64,000 nt of DNA from Mycobacterium dioxanotrophicus (GCF_002157835.1 NZ_CP020809.1:248001-312000), one strand, 5' to 3'. Counted from the first letter of the stretch, positions 26,972 through 35,593 are shown. Notes: generated from the letters alone by a model not told the origin. A program made the numbers and translations.

Positions 26972-28453
26972 CTACAGCGCGATCCAGGTGGTTTTCAGGC
27001 CGGTGTACTTGTCGAGCGCGTGCAGGGACAGATCGCGACCGAATCCGGACTGCTTGAATCCCCCGAAGGGGGTCTGGGGGCTCAGCGCGTCGACCGTGTT
27101 CACTGAGACGGTGCCTGCGCGCAGCGCCGCGGCGACGCGGTGGGCGCGGGACAGGTCACGGGTCCACACCGAGGCGGCCAAGCCGTAGATGGTGTTGTTG
27201 GCCATCGCGATCGCCTCTGCCTCGTCGGAGAAGGTCTGTACTGCCAGCACGGGGCCGAAGACCTCCTCGGTGACCAGCTCGGCCGTCGGCGCGAGCTTCG
27301 CGACGATGGTCGGAGCAACGAAACAACCACGGCCATCGACGGTTTCGCGGGTCCCTCCGGTGACGATCTCGCCGTCAGCGCGGGCCCTGTCGATGAATCC
27401 CACGACGCGCTGGGTGTGCTGCTCGTCGACGAGGGCACCCAGGGTGGACGCCGGATCCAGCGGATTGCCCGGCCGTACCTCGGCCGTGCGCTTCACGAGC
27501 TCGGCGAGGAACTCGTCGGCGATCGATTCGTGCAGCAGCAGGCGGGAATTCGACGAGCACACCGCGCCCTGGTTGTAGAACGCGCCGAAGATCGCCTTCT
27601 CCACCGCGGCGTCCAGGTCGGCATCGGCGAACACTACATTGGGACTCTTGCCGCCGCACTCCAGCCAGACCTGCTTGGCATTGGAATCCGCGGCGTAGCG
27701 CAGGAACCGCTTGCCGGTTTCGGTGGATCCGGTGAATGCGATGACATCGACGTCGGGGTGCCGGCCGAGGGCTTCCCCGGCGGTGGGGCCGAGGCCCGGA
27801 ACGACGTTGAACACGCCTTCGGGCACACCGGCTGCCACAGCGAGTTCGGCAAGCCGCACCGACGAGAGCGGCGCTTGCTCGGCGGGCTTGAGCACCACCG
27901 AGTTCCCCGCTGCCAGGGCGGGAGCCACCTTCCACACCGCCAGGTCCAACGGGAAGTTCCACGGTGTGACGGCGCCGATGACGCCCAGCGGCTCACGGGT
28001 GACCAGCGCGAGGTTGCCGGGCTCGGTAGGCGCGATCTCACCACCCTGCTTGTCGAGCGACTCGCCGTAGAACGCGAAAAGCTCTGCAGCTGAGGGTACG
28101 TCGACGGTGTGGGCCTCGGAGACCAGCTTGCCCATGTCCATCGAATCCAGCAGTGCGAGCTCTTCGGCGTGTTCTCCGATCAACTCGGAGAGCTGCCGAA
28201 GCACCCGCTTGCGGTGTGAGGCCGAGGCGCGCGACCAGACACCCGAATCGAACGCGGCGCGTCCCGAGGCGACGGCCGCGTCGACGTCCTCGGTGTCGCC
28301 CGACGCCACCGGTGCGATCAGTTCTCCGGTGGCGGGGTTGATCGAGTCGAACGTCTCGCCGGAGACCGCGGGCCGGTATTTGCCGTCGATGAAAACCTCG
28401 GTGCGAGGCGTGATCTCACCGGCGAGGCGGGTCCAGTCGTCGAGCGTGGTCAT
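26972..28453 (-). CDS. NAD(P)-dependent aldehyde dehydrogenase
   Basis: A 493-residue class I/II aldehyde dehydrogenase. The catalytic Glu is in WLECGGKSP (about residue 260) and the catalytic Cys in NQGAVCSSNSR (about residue 294); nucleotide binding is supported by TPWNFPLDLAVWKVAPALAAGN and FTGSTETGKR. The start at 28453 is preferred over the ATG at 28459 because GAGAGG is 7 nt upstream of the former. It resembles aminoaldehyde dehydrogenases such as gamma-glutamyl-aminobutyraldehyde dehydrogenase. Placed 11 nt after the cupin gene and downstream of the amine dehydrogenase, its natural role is to oxidize the aldehyde made by that enzyme (imidazole acetaldehyde to imidazole acetate, if the amine is histamine). 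Confidence 0.9.
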   Translation of the reverse strand: MTTLDDWTRLAGEITPRTEVFIDGKYRPAVSGETFDSINPATGELIAPVASGDTEDVDAAVASGRAAFDSGVWSRASASHRKRVLRQLSELIGEHAEELALLDSMDMGKLVSEAHTVDVPSAAELFAFYGESLDKQGGEIAPTEPGNLALVTREPLGVIGAVTPWNFPLDLAVWKVAPALAAGNSVVLKPAEQAPLSSVRLAELAVAAGVPEGVFNVVPGLGPTAGEALGRHPDVDVIAFTGSTETGKRFLRYAADSNAKQVWLECGGKSPNVVFADADLDAAVEKAIFGAFYNQGAVCSSNSRLLLHESIADEFLAELVKRTAEVRPGNPLDPASTLGALVDEQHTQRVVGFIDRARADGEIVTGGTRETVDGRGCFVAPTIVAKLAPTAELVTEEVFGPVLAVQTFSDEAEAIAMANNTIYGLAASVWTRDLSRAHRVAAALRAGTVSVNTVDALSPQTPFGGFKQSGFGRDLSLHALDKYTGLKTTWIAL

Positions 28454-28464
28454 GTGCATACCTC

Positions 28465-28824
28465 TCAGGGGACGTAGATGGCGAACTGCTTGACCAGCGG
28501 CTCGGTCACGCGATACTCGCCGCGCCAGCCCTTGGTCAGCGTGAAGGAGTCGCCGGGGCCGAAGGTGTGGGCGACGCCGTCGTCACCGGTCAGGGTGATC
28601 GAGCCTTCCAGAACCCGGGTGTACTCGTCGCCCGGGTAGCTCTCGATGAACTCGGCGTACGGCTCGGCGCGCCAGGACCCGACGGTGAACTTCTCGTCGG
28701 AGCTGGCGAGATGCACGGCCTCGGTTTCGGCAGGGTTGCCCTCGCGGAGGGTTTCGGCGGTGACGTAGCTGCTGGGCGTCATGGTGGCGACGGCTTCCGG
28801 GCCGGAGGGGATCAGGGCAGGCAT
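28465..28824 (-). CDS. Small cupin-domain protein (Cupin_3/DUF861-like)
   Basis: A 119-residue single-domain cupin. A sequence around YTRVLEGSITLTGDDGVAHTFGPGDSFTLTKGWRG is the cupin core, resembling the EutQ/ureidoglycine aminohydrolase-like DUF861 group, although the usual metal-binding His pair is poorly preserved. GGAG lies just upstream of the ATG at 28824. It sits 8 nt after the amine dehydrogenase and 11 nt before the aldehyde dehydrogenase, so it is part of the pathway. It may act on an amine-derived intermediate or have a binding role; no specific function is assigned. Confidence 0.8.
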   Translation of the reverse strand: MPALIPSGPEAVATMTPSSYVTAETLREGNPAETEAVHLASSDEKFTVGSWRAEPYAEFIESYPGDEYTRVLEGSITLTGDDGVAHTFGPGDSFTLTKGWRGEYRVTEPLVKQFAIYVP

Positions 28825-28832
28825 CTTGCTCC

Positions 28833-30950
28833 TTATGCGTTGGCCGGGACGACCGGCGTGATCGGTAGATACATGACAGGTTCGGTGGCGAGTTCGGACG
28901 TTTCGCGGAGGTACGGCACGGGGCCGAGAGATTGCGGTTCGTCGAGTTCTTCGGCATAGCGATGTCCCGACCAGACGGCAGCGGCGATGGTGGCGGGCGC
29001 CCACACGTCGCCGATGGCGCGCACGCTGCGCAGATCTGCTGCGGCCCATTCGCTTTCGCGGCTCAACAGCTCCTGGTAGAGGCCGTCGTGGGGGAGCCGC
29101 GCGGTCACCATGACCACCGAGTCGGCACTCACGCTGCCCTCGTCGCCGGTGTAGACACACGCGGTGCGCACCCCGTCGGCGGTTACGGCGGTGACCGCGG
29201 TGTTGGTGCGCACGTCGATGCCGGCCCGGATCACGCGCTTGCGGATCCGCGCGACCTCCAAAGTATTGGTGGTCCACTGCGATACGTGCGCTGCGGGCGT
29301 GATCAGGATGACCTCGAGGCCCTCCTTGGCGAGCAGCTCCGCGATCACGCCGCCCATGTAGTAGTGGTCATCGTCGAACACCACGACGCGGCGACCACGC
29401 GGGCGGGTGCCCGCCATGATGTCGTCTGGGCTCAAAACATCTGCGCCTTGGGCGATATCGAGCGGGGTGGTGTGCCAGCGGCCGACCCCGTCGCTGCGCC
29501 AGCCCGCGCCGGTGGCTACGACGACGTGGTTGAAGTCGTTGTCGATGATGTCGTCGGCGGTCATCTCGCTCTGCATGAAGACCTCGACGTTGTCGAGCTT
29601 GGCGATCTGGGTTTCGCGGTAGTCGACGACCCGGATCCAGGCGGACAGGCTCGGCAACTTGGATTCGCGGGCCACGCGTCCACCCAGGGTTCGGGTGGCC
29701 TCGGCGAGGCTCACGGTGTAGCCGCGGTTGCCCAGCGAGCGGGCGGCTTCCAGCCCGGCCGGCCCGGCGCCGACCACGAGCACCGTGGCGTCGCTGGCCT
29801 TGGCCCGGATCTTCTCGGGGTGCCAGCCGCGGCGGAATTCCTCACCCATGGTGGGGTTCTGGGTGCAGCGGATGGGAGACATGGTGAAGTCACCGGACAC
29901 ACAGATGTTGCAGCCGATGCACTCTCGGATGTCCTCGAGGTTGCCCGACTCGATCTTGCTGGGCAGGAACGGGTCGGCGATGGACGGCCGGGCCGCGCCG
30001 ATCAGGTCGAGCACGCCGCTCTTCACCTGGTGCACCATCATGTCCGGTGAGGTGAAACGACCAATGCCCACAACAGGTTTGGTGGTCAACGCCTTGAGCC
30101 CGCGAACGTAGGGCTCCTGTTCGGCCTCGGGGCCGAAGCGCGACGTCACCGAATCGTCCTCCCAGCTGCCCAACACGAAGTCCCACAGATCGGGGTGCTC
30201 GCCGAGCATGCCGATGACATCTTCGATCTCGGCGCGCGTGATGCCCTCGTCGCCGAGCAGCTCGTCGACCGAGATGCGGCAGGCGACGGCGGCTTTGCCG
30301 TCGCACATCTCGCGGGTGTCCTCGAGGATCTCGCGCAGCAGGCGGGCCCGGTTCTCGATGCTGCCGCCGTATTCGTCGGTGCGGTTGTTGTAGCGCCGGG
30401 ACAGGAAGTGGTGCAGGCCGCCGATGGCGTGGCCGGCGTAGACGTAGATGATGTCGTATTCGGCCTGCAGGGACCGGCGGACGGCTTCGCGGTGCCAGTA
30501 CCGCATATCGGCGATGTCGGACTTGGTCATCTCGCGGGCCTGCACCGGGTCGTAATTCCACGACACCACGGGCAGGTTCTGCGGGCCCAGCGGGGCTTCC
30601 CGGCTGATCAGGTTCGGCGAGTTCAGACCGTTGTGGGCCAGCTCGATTCCGGCCAGAGCACCACCCTCGTGAATCTTCTCCGCGATCCGGGCCACGGCGG
30701 GCAGGTCCTGGTCGTCCCACAGGCGCAGTTCGATGAACGGGCCGATGTCGGAGGTCGGGTGGATCTCGACCTGCTCGGTGCACACCACGGCCCAACCGCC
30801 CTCGGCCTTGATCCGCCGCATGTACGCCTCACCCGACGGATCGCGGTAGCCCATGCCATTGCAGTGAGGTACCTGGTAGAAGCGGTTGCGCGCGGTGACC
30901 GGGCCGATCTGTACGGGCTCGAACAGGATGTCGTACCGGGGGTCTCGCAT
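28833..30950 (-). CDS. Flavin/iron-sulfur amine dehydrogenase, histamine dehydrogenase-like
   Basis: A 705-residue homologue of trimethylamine dehydrogenase: an FMN TIM barrel (1-340), a 4Fe-4S site and a C-terminal FAD/ADP-binding-type domain (GAGPAGLEAARSLG, about 394-408). Cys30 in RFYQVPHC matches the Cys that binds FMN covalently. Cluster ligands are Cys344, 347, 350 and 362. Catalytic-type Tyr171, His174, Arg225 and Asp265 are present. Hand alignment shows that the trimethylamine aromatic bowl (Tyr60, Trp264, Trp355) is Gln60, Trp263, Asp354 here, the set reported for Nocardioides simplex histamine dehydrogenase (Gln65, Trp267, Asp358). The electron-transfer Tyr442 position is Arg440, also non-conserved in that enzyme. 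It probably deaminates histamine or a related primary amine to an aldehyde. It is the first gene of the operon, with AGGAG 8 nt before ATG. Confidence 0.88.
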   Translation of the reverse strand: MRDPRYDILFEPVQIGPVTARNRFYQVPHCNGMGYRDPSGEAYMRRIKAEGGWAVVCTEQVEIHPTSDIGPFIELRLWDDQDLPAVARIAEKIHEGGALAGIELAHNGLNSPNLISREAPLGPQNLPVVSWNYDPVQAREMTKSDIADMRYWHREAVRRSLQAEYDIIYVYAGHAIGGLHHFLSRRYNNRTDEYGGSIENRARLLREILEDTREMCDGKAAVACRISVDELLGDEGITRAEIEDVIGMLGEHPDLWDFVLGSWEDDSVTSRFGPEAEQEPYVRGLKALTTKPVVGIGRFTSPDMMVHQVKSGVLDLIGAARPSIADPFLPSKIESGNLEDIRECIGCNICVSGDFTMSPIRCTQNPTMGEEFRRGWHPEKIRAKASDATVLVVGAGPAGLEAARSLGNRGYTVSLAEATRTLGGRVARESKLPSLSAWIRVVDYRETQIAKLDNVEVFMQSEMTADDIIDNDFNHVVVATGAGWRSDGVGRWHTTPLDIAQGADVLSPDDIMAGTRPRGRRVVVFDDDHYYMGGVIAELLAKEGLEVILITPAAHVSQWTTNTLEVARIRKRVIRAGIDVRTNTAVTAVTADGVRTACVYTGDEGSVSADSVVMVTARLPHDGLYQELLSRESEWAAADLRSVRAIGDVWAPATIAAAVWSGHRYAEELDEPQSLGPVPYLRETSELATEPVMYLPITPVVPANA

Positions 30951-31163
30951 GGAGCTACTCCTAGAGTTCGTGTAGGCGGCGCGATGGCGACGGGAGCTGA
31001 GCCGTGAGCTGGGTCACGCCGGTACTAGCCATCGTTGTGCCGCGCATAACCGAGGTCAACTAGTGGTTTCAGCGGTTTTGCATCTGATTTTCCGATGAAG
31101 TCCGCTGTGTGCCCGCCCCCTCCAAGCCAGGTGACGACCTGGCAATGACCGCGACCCGCGGGC

Positions 31164-31211
31164 GTAACGCAGTGGCGGGAAATCCGCCCGAACATCACCG
31201 CGGCGTTACGT
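31164..31211. repeat. Nested inverted repeat
   Basis: CGTAACGC at 31164-31171 and GCGTTACG at 31204-31211 are exact inverses. Between them GGCGG and CCGCC form a second small hairpin around GAAAT (31175-31189). It could be a regulator site or an RNA structure in the permease leader. Confidence 0.5.
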
Positions 31212-31237
31212 AAGCGGGGTTCGGGGAGCCCGGTTCG

Positions 31238-31293
31238 CGAGTGGCCAGTTATGCACGCAAATGAGCGAAAAAACGCGAATAACTGGCCACTCG
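31238..31293. repeat. Long perfect hairpin, 15-bp stem
   Basis: The arm CGAGTGGCCAGTTAT (31238-31252) is repeated exactly as its inverse ATAACTGGCCACTCG (31279-31293), with a 26-nt loop that itself holds a GCG-A6-CGC element. No T-run follows, so it is not a classical terminator. A perfect stem of this length between genes suggests a dispersed palindromic repeat or a regulatory RNA structure. Confidence 0.85.
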
Positions 31294-31434
31294 GTCGCCG
31301 TTGGGCGGTGACGCCCCGGGGAGGCCACCAACGATCGCATCGGAATTTCCGATTCAAATTCACTGAAAAGGATGTTTTACAGCTGCGCGGACGCGGGTCA
31401 GTGTGGGGGCCATCACATCGAGAGAAGGATGATC

Positions 31435-32970
31435 GTGGAAACCGAACCAAGACTGGCAGCCACGGGCGATCGGGAGACCGCCCAGGCTGATCGTGAGGTC
31501 AAGCACCTCAAGAAGACGCTGGGCCGGCTCGACATCGTGTTCTTGATCGTCGCCGCGGTGGTGTCGATCGAGACGCTCGGACAGGTATCCGGATTCGGCG
31601 CGGAAACCTTCACCTGGGCCCTGGTGCTCGCGGTGTTCTTCCTGGTGCCATACGGCCTCGTGTTCGCCGAGACCGGCGGCGCGTTCACCGGTGAGGGCGG
31701 TGTATATGTCTGGTGCCGCAAGGCTTTCGGTCGCCCGGTGGCGGCCATCGCCTCGCTGCTGACCTGGGTCACCCAGCCCGTCTGGGTCGGTGGCTCGATG
31801 GCGTTCATCGCCTCGGAGACCTGGAGTACCTATATCACGCCGTTCGAGCACGGCACGGTCACCGACTACGTGTTCAAGCTGGTGTTCATCTGGCTCACCG
31901 TGCTCGCCGCGATCATCAGTCTCAAACACGGCAAGTGGATTCCGAACGTCGGCGCCATCCTCAAGATCGCCTTCCTGGTCATCTTCTTGGTGACCACCGC
32001 GATCTACGCCTCGCGGAACGGCGTCGCGGGCCTGTCCGTCAGTGACTTCAGCCCGACCGTGGCCGGCATGCTCGGCGTGACACCGCTGCTGCTGTTCTCC
32101 TACCTGGGTTTCGAATCGGGCAACAGTGCGGCAGGCGAGATGAAGAACCCCGCCCGGGACGTACCGATCTCGATCGCCCGGTCGGCAGGCATCGCCGCGG
32201 CCGCCTACCTGCTGCCGATCTTCGCCATCCTCGTCGTGCTGCCGAAAGACGACATCACCGGCATCGGTGGGTTGATGGAAGCGGTCGCGAAGGTGTTCAG
32301 TGTGTACGGCTCGGCCGCGCCGGCGATGCTCACGGTCACCGGCGTCATCTTCGCGATGATCCTGATGACCCAGGGTTCGGCCTGGATGATCATCAGCGAC
32401 CGCATGCAGGCCATGGCCGCGGCCGACGGCGCGTTCTTCGGCGGGTTCTTCGGCCGGTTCCACCCGCAGCTGGGCACGCCCGTGCGCGTCAACCTGCTCT
32501 CTGGTGTCGTGGCGACCGTGTTTTGCCTGGTCGCGATGCAGGTCACCGGGTCCTCGGCGTCGATCTTCGGTGTGGTGCTGAGCATCTCGATCTCGACCTT
32601 CCTGCTCAGCTACGTCATCTCGATTCCGGCCGCGGTGCGGCTGCGCACCCGGTTTCCCGACGTGGCACGGCCGTTCCGGGTGCCGACCGGCAACACGGGC
32701 TTCCGCATCCTGGGCGGGTTGTGCTTCCTGTGGGTCGCGCTGGGGTCGTGGGTGGCCGTCTTCCCCGGCACTCTGGAGAGCCTGTTCGGTATCGATTACG
32801 ACTTCGAGAAGACGTGGGGCGTCAGCCAGCTGACCTTCGAGGAGTTCACGCTGGGCACTCTGGTGGTGCTGGGCATCCTCGGCGCGGTGGGTTACCTGCG
32901 GGCCCGGGCGGTGCGCGCCGAACGCCCGGACACGACGCCACTCGAAGCGCCGGACGACATCTTGACCTGA
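31435..32970 (+). CDS. APC-family amino acid/amine permease
   Basis: A 511-residue polytopic transporter of the amino acid-polyamine-organocation superfamily, of the glutamate/GABA-antiporter-like type. About twelve helices are visible, with AETGGAFTGEGGVYVWCRKAFG, a FSYLGFESGNSAAGEMKNPARDVPISI segment and RPFRVPTGNTGFRILG. The GTG at 31435 is preferred: AGAAGG lies 6 nt upstream, whereas it directly abuts the ATG at 31429. It is divergent from the amine dehydrogenase operon over a shared regulatory region, which suggests import of the amine substrate or a related compound. Substrate specificity cannot be read from sequence. Confidence 0.87.
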   Translation: METEPRLAATGDRETAQADREVKHLKKTLGRLDIVFLIVAAVVSIETLGQVSGFGAETFTWALVLAVFFLVPYGLVFAETGGAFTGEGGVYVWCRKAFGRPVAAIASLLTWVTQPVWVGGSMAFIASETWSTYITPFEHGTVTDYVFKLVFIWLTVLAAIISLKHGKWIPNVGAILKIAFLVIFLVTTAIYASRNGVAGLSVSDFSPTVAGMLGVTPLLLFSYLGFESGNSAAGEMKNPARDVPISIARSAGIAAAAYLLPIFAILVVLPKDDITGIGGLMEAVAKVFSVYGSAAPAMLTVTGVIFAMILMTQGSAWMIISDRMQAMAAADGAFFGGFFGRFHPQLGTPVRVNLLSGVVATVFCLVAMQVTGSSASIFGVVLSISISTFLLSYVISIPAAVRLRTRFPDVARPFRVPTGNTGFRILGGLCFLWVALGSWVAVFPGTLESLFGIDYDFEKTWGVSQLTFEEFTLGTLVVLGILGAVGYLRARAVRAERPDTTPLEAPDDILT

Positions 32971-33000
32971 GCCGAGACGGACCGCGCGTGCCCGCCGCTT

Positions 33001-33028
33001 ATTTACTAGACAGATCGACCTAGTAAAT
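33001..33028. promoter_or_regulatory. Inverted-repeat operator overlapping the tetR start region
   Basis: ATTTACTAG (33001-33009) and CTAGTAAAT (33020-33028) are exact inverses with a 10-bp spacer. The site ends 6 nt before the start codon of the TetR gene, so binding would block transcription or translation initiation; autoregulation is likely. Confidence 0.78.
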
Positions 33029-33034
33029 GAGAGC

Positions 33035-33625
33035 ATGTCCGCCATGACGAAGCGGGGCCGCCCGGGTGGGCAAGCGCGGCGTCGGCTGCTGGACGCGGCG
33101 GCGCGTCGGTTCTACGCCGACGGCATCGCGGCGACGGGTATCGACGTGGTCACGGCCGACGCGGGCGTGGCAAAAATGAGCCTCTACAACAACTTTGCGT
33201 CCAAGGCGGAGTTGGTGGCGAGCTATCTCGAAGAGCGACACGCAGAATGGCTCGGCCTGTACGCGCGGCGCCGCGCGCACGCCGTGACTGCCGAAGACAA
33301 GGTGCTGGCCGTGTTCGACGCCTACGCCGACCACGCCGAAATGGGCTATGAGCACGGCTTCCGGGGATGCGGCCTGCTCAACGCCGCCGCCGAATTGCCC
33401 GTCGGCGACCCCGGCCGCGATGCAGTGCGCCGCCACAAGGAGGAAGTGGAACAGATCCTGCGCAGCGAGCTCGTCGCCATCTGCGGTGAACATGCCGCAG
33501 ATGGCGTCGCCGAGCACATGTCGTTCCTGTTGGAGGGATCGATCGCACGCGCCGGACTGGAAGGCCGATCGGACCGGATCGCGCACGCCCGCGCCTTGGC
33601 CGCCGCATTGATGGCAGCCCTGTGA
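33035..33625 (+). CDS. TetR-family regulator
   Basis: A 196-residue TetR-type repressor. The helix-turn-helix covers about residues 32-58 (ATGIDVVTADAGVAKMSLYNNFASKAELV). The C-terminal half contains a GFRGCGLLNAAAEL segment seen in TetR proteins of the AcrR/YcdC-like group. A 28-bp inverted repeat lies immediately upstream. Its stop overlaps the GTG start of a DMT-family transporter (GTGA), so it very likely controls that transporter together with itself. The two ATGs (33035 and 33044) are both possible starts. Confidence 0.9.
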   Translation: MSAMTKRGRPGGQARRRLLDAAARRFYADGIAATGIDVVTADAGVAKMSLYNNFASKAELVASYLEERHAEWLGLYARRRAHAVTAEDKVLAVFDAYADHAEMGYEHGFRGCGLLNAAAELPVGDPGRDAVRRHKEEVEQILRSELVAICGEHAADGVAEHMSFLLEGSIARAGLEGRSDRIAHARALAAALMAAL

Positions 33626-34593
33626 CACCGCGGACCGTCGGGATGGTGGCCATCGTCGTCGCGTCGTTGCTGTGGGGAACCACCGGTACGGCGTCGGCCC
33701 TGGCGCCGTCGGTCGGCGCCGTGACAGTCGGGGCGGCGGCGATGGGCGTCGGCGGTCTGCTGCAGATCGTCTTCAGCCGGCGCGCGCTATATCGGGACCG
33801 CGCAGCGCTTTCGACGCGGTACCGGCTGGTGACGTTCGGGGGCGCGTGTGTCGCCGTGTATCCGTTGGCGTTCTACAGCTCGATGCGCATCGGTGGCGTC
33901 GCGTTGGGGTGTGTCGTGTCGCTGGCGTCGGCGCCGTTGGCATCAGCGGTGATAGAGCGGCTCTGTGACGGGCGTGCTCTCACGAGGCAGTGGGCACTCG
34001 CGTGCGGGTTCGGCATCGGCGGCAGCGTGTTGCTCAGCCTGTCGCGGCATTCCGACTCGGGCGGCGCGCACTCGGCGACGCTGGGCGTTGTGCTCGGGCT
34101 GGCGGCGGGCGGCTCGTACGCCGGCTACTCCTGGGCCATGCGTCGGCTCATGGACGACGGGACAAGCCGCGGGGCTTCGGCCGCAGCGGTTTTGGGCCTC
34201 GGCGGCATTCTTCTGATGCCGGTGTTCGTGGCGACCGCGGGCAGCGCCGTCGTGACGTATCCGGGCATCGTTGTGATCGCGTATCTGGCGGTGTTGCCGA
34301 TGTTCTTGGGATACGTCCTCTTCAGTTATGGGCTGGCGCGTGTCGGCGCCACCTCGGCGACCACCGTCACTCTCGTCGAACCGGCCGCGGCGACCGTGCT
34401 TTCGGTGGTGATCCTGCACGAAACCGTCGGCGCCGTCGGCTGGGTCGGTGTCGCGCTGATCGCGGCGGCGCTCGTCGTGCTGACCTTGCCCGGCGTCTCG
34501 CCGCGGTCCGGGCGCGCCGCGAATAAACTCGTCAGACAACCCCACGACGCTGTAGGGAGTCCCGGATGCGCCGACGTCCCGACGTCACGCTGA
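33622..34593 (+). CDS. EamA/DMT-family transporter
   Basis: A 323-residue membrane protein with ten predicted helices in two EamA repeats (about 8-130 and 150-295), including ASLLWGTTGTASALAP at the start of repeat 1 and SYAGYSWAMRRLMD/TTVTLVEPAAATVLSVVILHE in repeat 2. DMT transporters usually export metabolites or amino acids. It starts with GTG overlapping the tetR stop, and its hydrophilic tail overlaps the LysR gene by 28 nt. It could export a toxic metabolite sensed by the TetR protein. Confidence 0.87.
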   Translation: MTPRTVGMVAIVVASLLWGTTGTASALAPSVGAVTVGAAAMGVGGLLQIVFSRRALYRDRAALSTRYRLVTFGGACVAVYPLAFYSSMRIGGVALGCVVSLASAPLASAVIERLCDGRALTRQWALACGFGIGGSVLLSLSRHSDSGGAHSATLGVVLGLAAGGSYAGYSWAMRRLMDDGTSRGASAAAVLGLGGILLMPVFVATAGSAVVTYPGIVVIAYLAVLPMFLGYVLFSYGLARVGATSATTVTLVEPAAATVLSVVILHETVGAVGWVGVALIAAALVVLTLPGVSPRSGRAANKLVRQPHDAVGSPGCADVPTSR

Positions 34594-35504
34594 CCCAGCT
34601 GCGGTACTTCGTCAAGGCCGCCACGTATTCGTCGATGACCAAGGCCGCCGACGAACTGCACATCGCGCAGTCGGCGGTGTCGGCCGCGATCAGCCAGCTT
34701 GAGCAGCAGATCGGGACGCAGTTGTTCATCCGGCACCGCGCCCGCGGCCTGGCCCTGACCGCCGCCGGGGAAGAGATGCTGCGTGACACCCGCGCACTGC
34801 TGGCACATCTCGACGAGGTGCTCGACAACGCCAGCGGCCGGGTCGACCAGGTGCACGGAACGGTCCGGCTGGCGTGCTTCGTGACCTTGACGCCGTTCGT
34901 ATTGCCCCGGCTGTTGTCCGACCTCGGTGCCCGCCATCCCGAGCTGGAGGTCGAGGTCGTCGAGACGTCGGCGGATGCGATCCGCACCGTGCTGCGCAAC
35001 GGCACCGCGGAGCTTGCGCTGACCTACGATCTGGCACTCGGAACCGGCGTGGACGTCGAATCTCTTGGTGTGGCAGCGCCGTACGTGGCGCTGCCGGCCG
35101 AACACCGGCTGGCCAAACGGAAATCGATCCGGCTGACAGAGCTGACCGACGAGCCGATGGTCTTGCTCGATCTCCCGGACAGCCGTGACTATTTCGAGTC
35201 GCTTCTCGCCAAAGCCGGTGTGACACCACGTATTCGGTACCGCTCGGCCAGCTACGAGGCGGTCCGCGGTTTGGTCGCACGCGGACACGGGTTTTCGATC
35301 CTCAACCAGATCCCGGCGCACCGCGGAACCTACGATGGCGGCGCGGTGAGTACTGTCGCCATCCGCGACGACCTCCCTGGGCTGCCCATCGTCCTCGCCC
35401 GGCTGCAGTCGGTTCGCAGCACCGCTCGTGCACGTGCCGTGGCCGAGGCCGCGCGGGCCATCTTCGCCGATCGCCGTGCCGCAGGTGATGCGGAGAGTGG
35501 TTAG
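34566..35504 (+). CDS. LysR-family transcriptional regulator
   Basis: A 312-residue LysR regulator. The N-terminal winged helix-turn-helix (about residues 8-67) reads TLTQLRYFVKAATYSSMTKAADELHIAQSAVSAAISQLE; the rest is a periplasmic-binding-like effector domain (about 95-300). The start at 34566 lies inside the end of the DMT gene in another frame, with GGGAG just upstream, so the pair is probably co-transcribed. Unlike most LysR genes it is not divergent from a target; targets are not evident. A SigK-type promoter for the next unit begins 33 nt after its stop. Confidence 0.9.
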   Translation: MRRRPDVTLTQLRYFVKAATYSSMTKAADELHIAQSAVSAAISQLEQQIGTQLFIRHRARGLALTAAGEEMLRDTRALLAHLDEVLDNASGRVDQVHGTVRLACFVTLTPFVLPRLLSDLGARHPELEVEVVETSADAIRTVLRNGTAELALTYDLALGTGVDVESLGVAAPYVALPAEHRLAKRKSIRLTELTDEPMVLLDLPDSRDYFESLLAKAGVTPRIRYRSASYEAVRGLVARGHGFSILNQIPAHRGTYDGGAVSTVAIRDDLPGLPIVLARLQSVRSTARARAVAEAARAIFADRRAAGDAESG

Positions 35505-35536
35505 AGGTCACTCGTGACGCTGTTTTGAGGTTGCGG

Positions 35537-35563
35537 CCATCCGCAGGCCGGGTGGCTCCGAAC
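35537..35563 (+). promoter_or_regulatory. SigK-type promoter of the SRPBCC-epimerase operon
   Basis: CCATCC at 35537-35542, a 15-nt spacer, then CCGAAC at 35558-35563. The SigK consensus known from M. tuberculosis is CCATCC and CCGAAT, so 11 of 12 positions match. It is 30 nt upstream of a GTG start that has a GGGGAGG ribosome site. Confidence 0.72.
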
Positions 35564-35593
35564 CACTGAGGCAACCGTCTCTGGGGAGGTGTC

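Larger units (their letters stand above)
30951..31434. other. Divergent intergenic region with nested inverted repeats
   Basis: This 484-nt stretch between the amine dehydrogenase (minus) and an APC permease (plus) has no convincing gene. It should hold both promoters. It contains a pair of 8-bp inverse arms (31164-31171 and 31204-31211) enclosing a smaller GGCGG/CCGCC hairpin, and a 15-bp-stem hairpin (31238-31293). Open frames across it lack ribosome sites and protein-like composition. Confidence 0.7.

Noticed and set aside
22349..30950. The operon as a trimethylamine degradation locus
   Set aside because: The aromatic-bowl residues needed for trimethylamine binding are not conserved (Gln60 and Asp354 replace Tyr60 and Trp355).
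31238..31293. The hairpin as a rho-independent terminator
   Set aside because: No T-run follows on either strand, and flanking genes diverge, so neither would end there.
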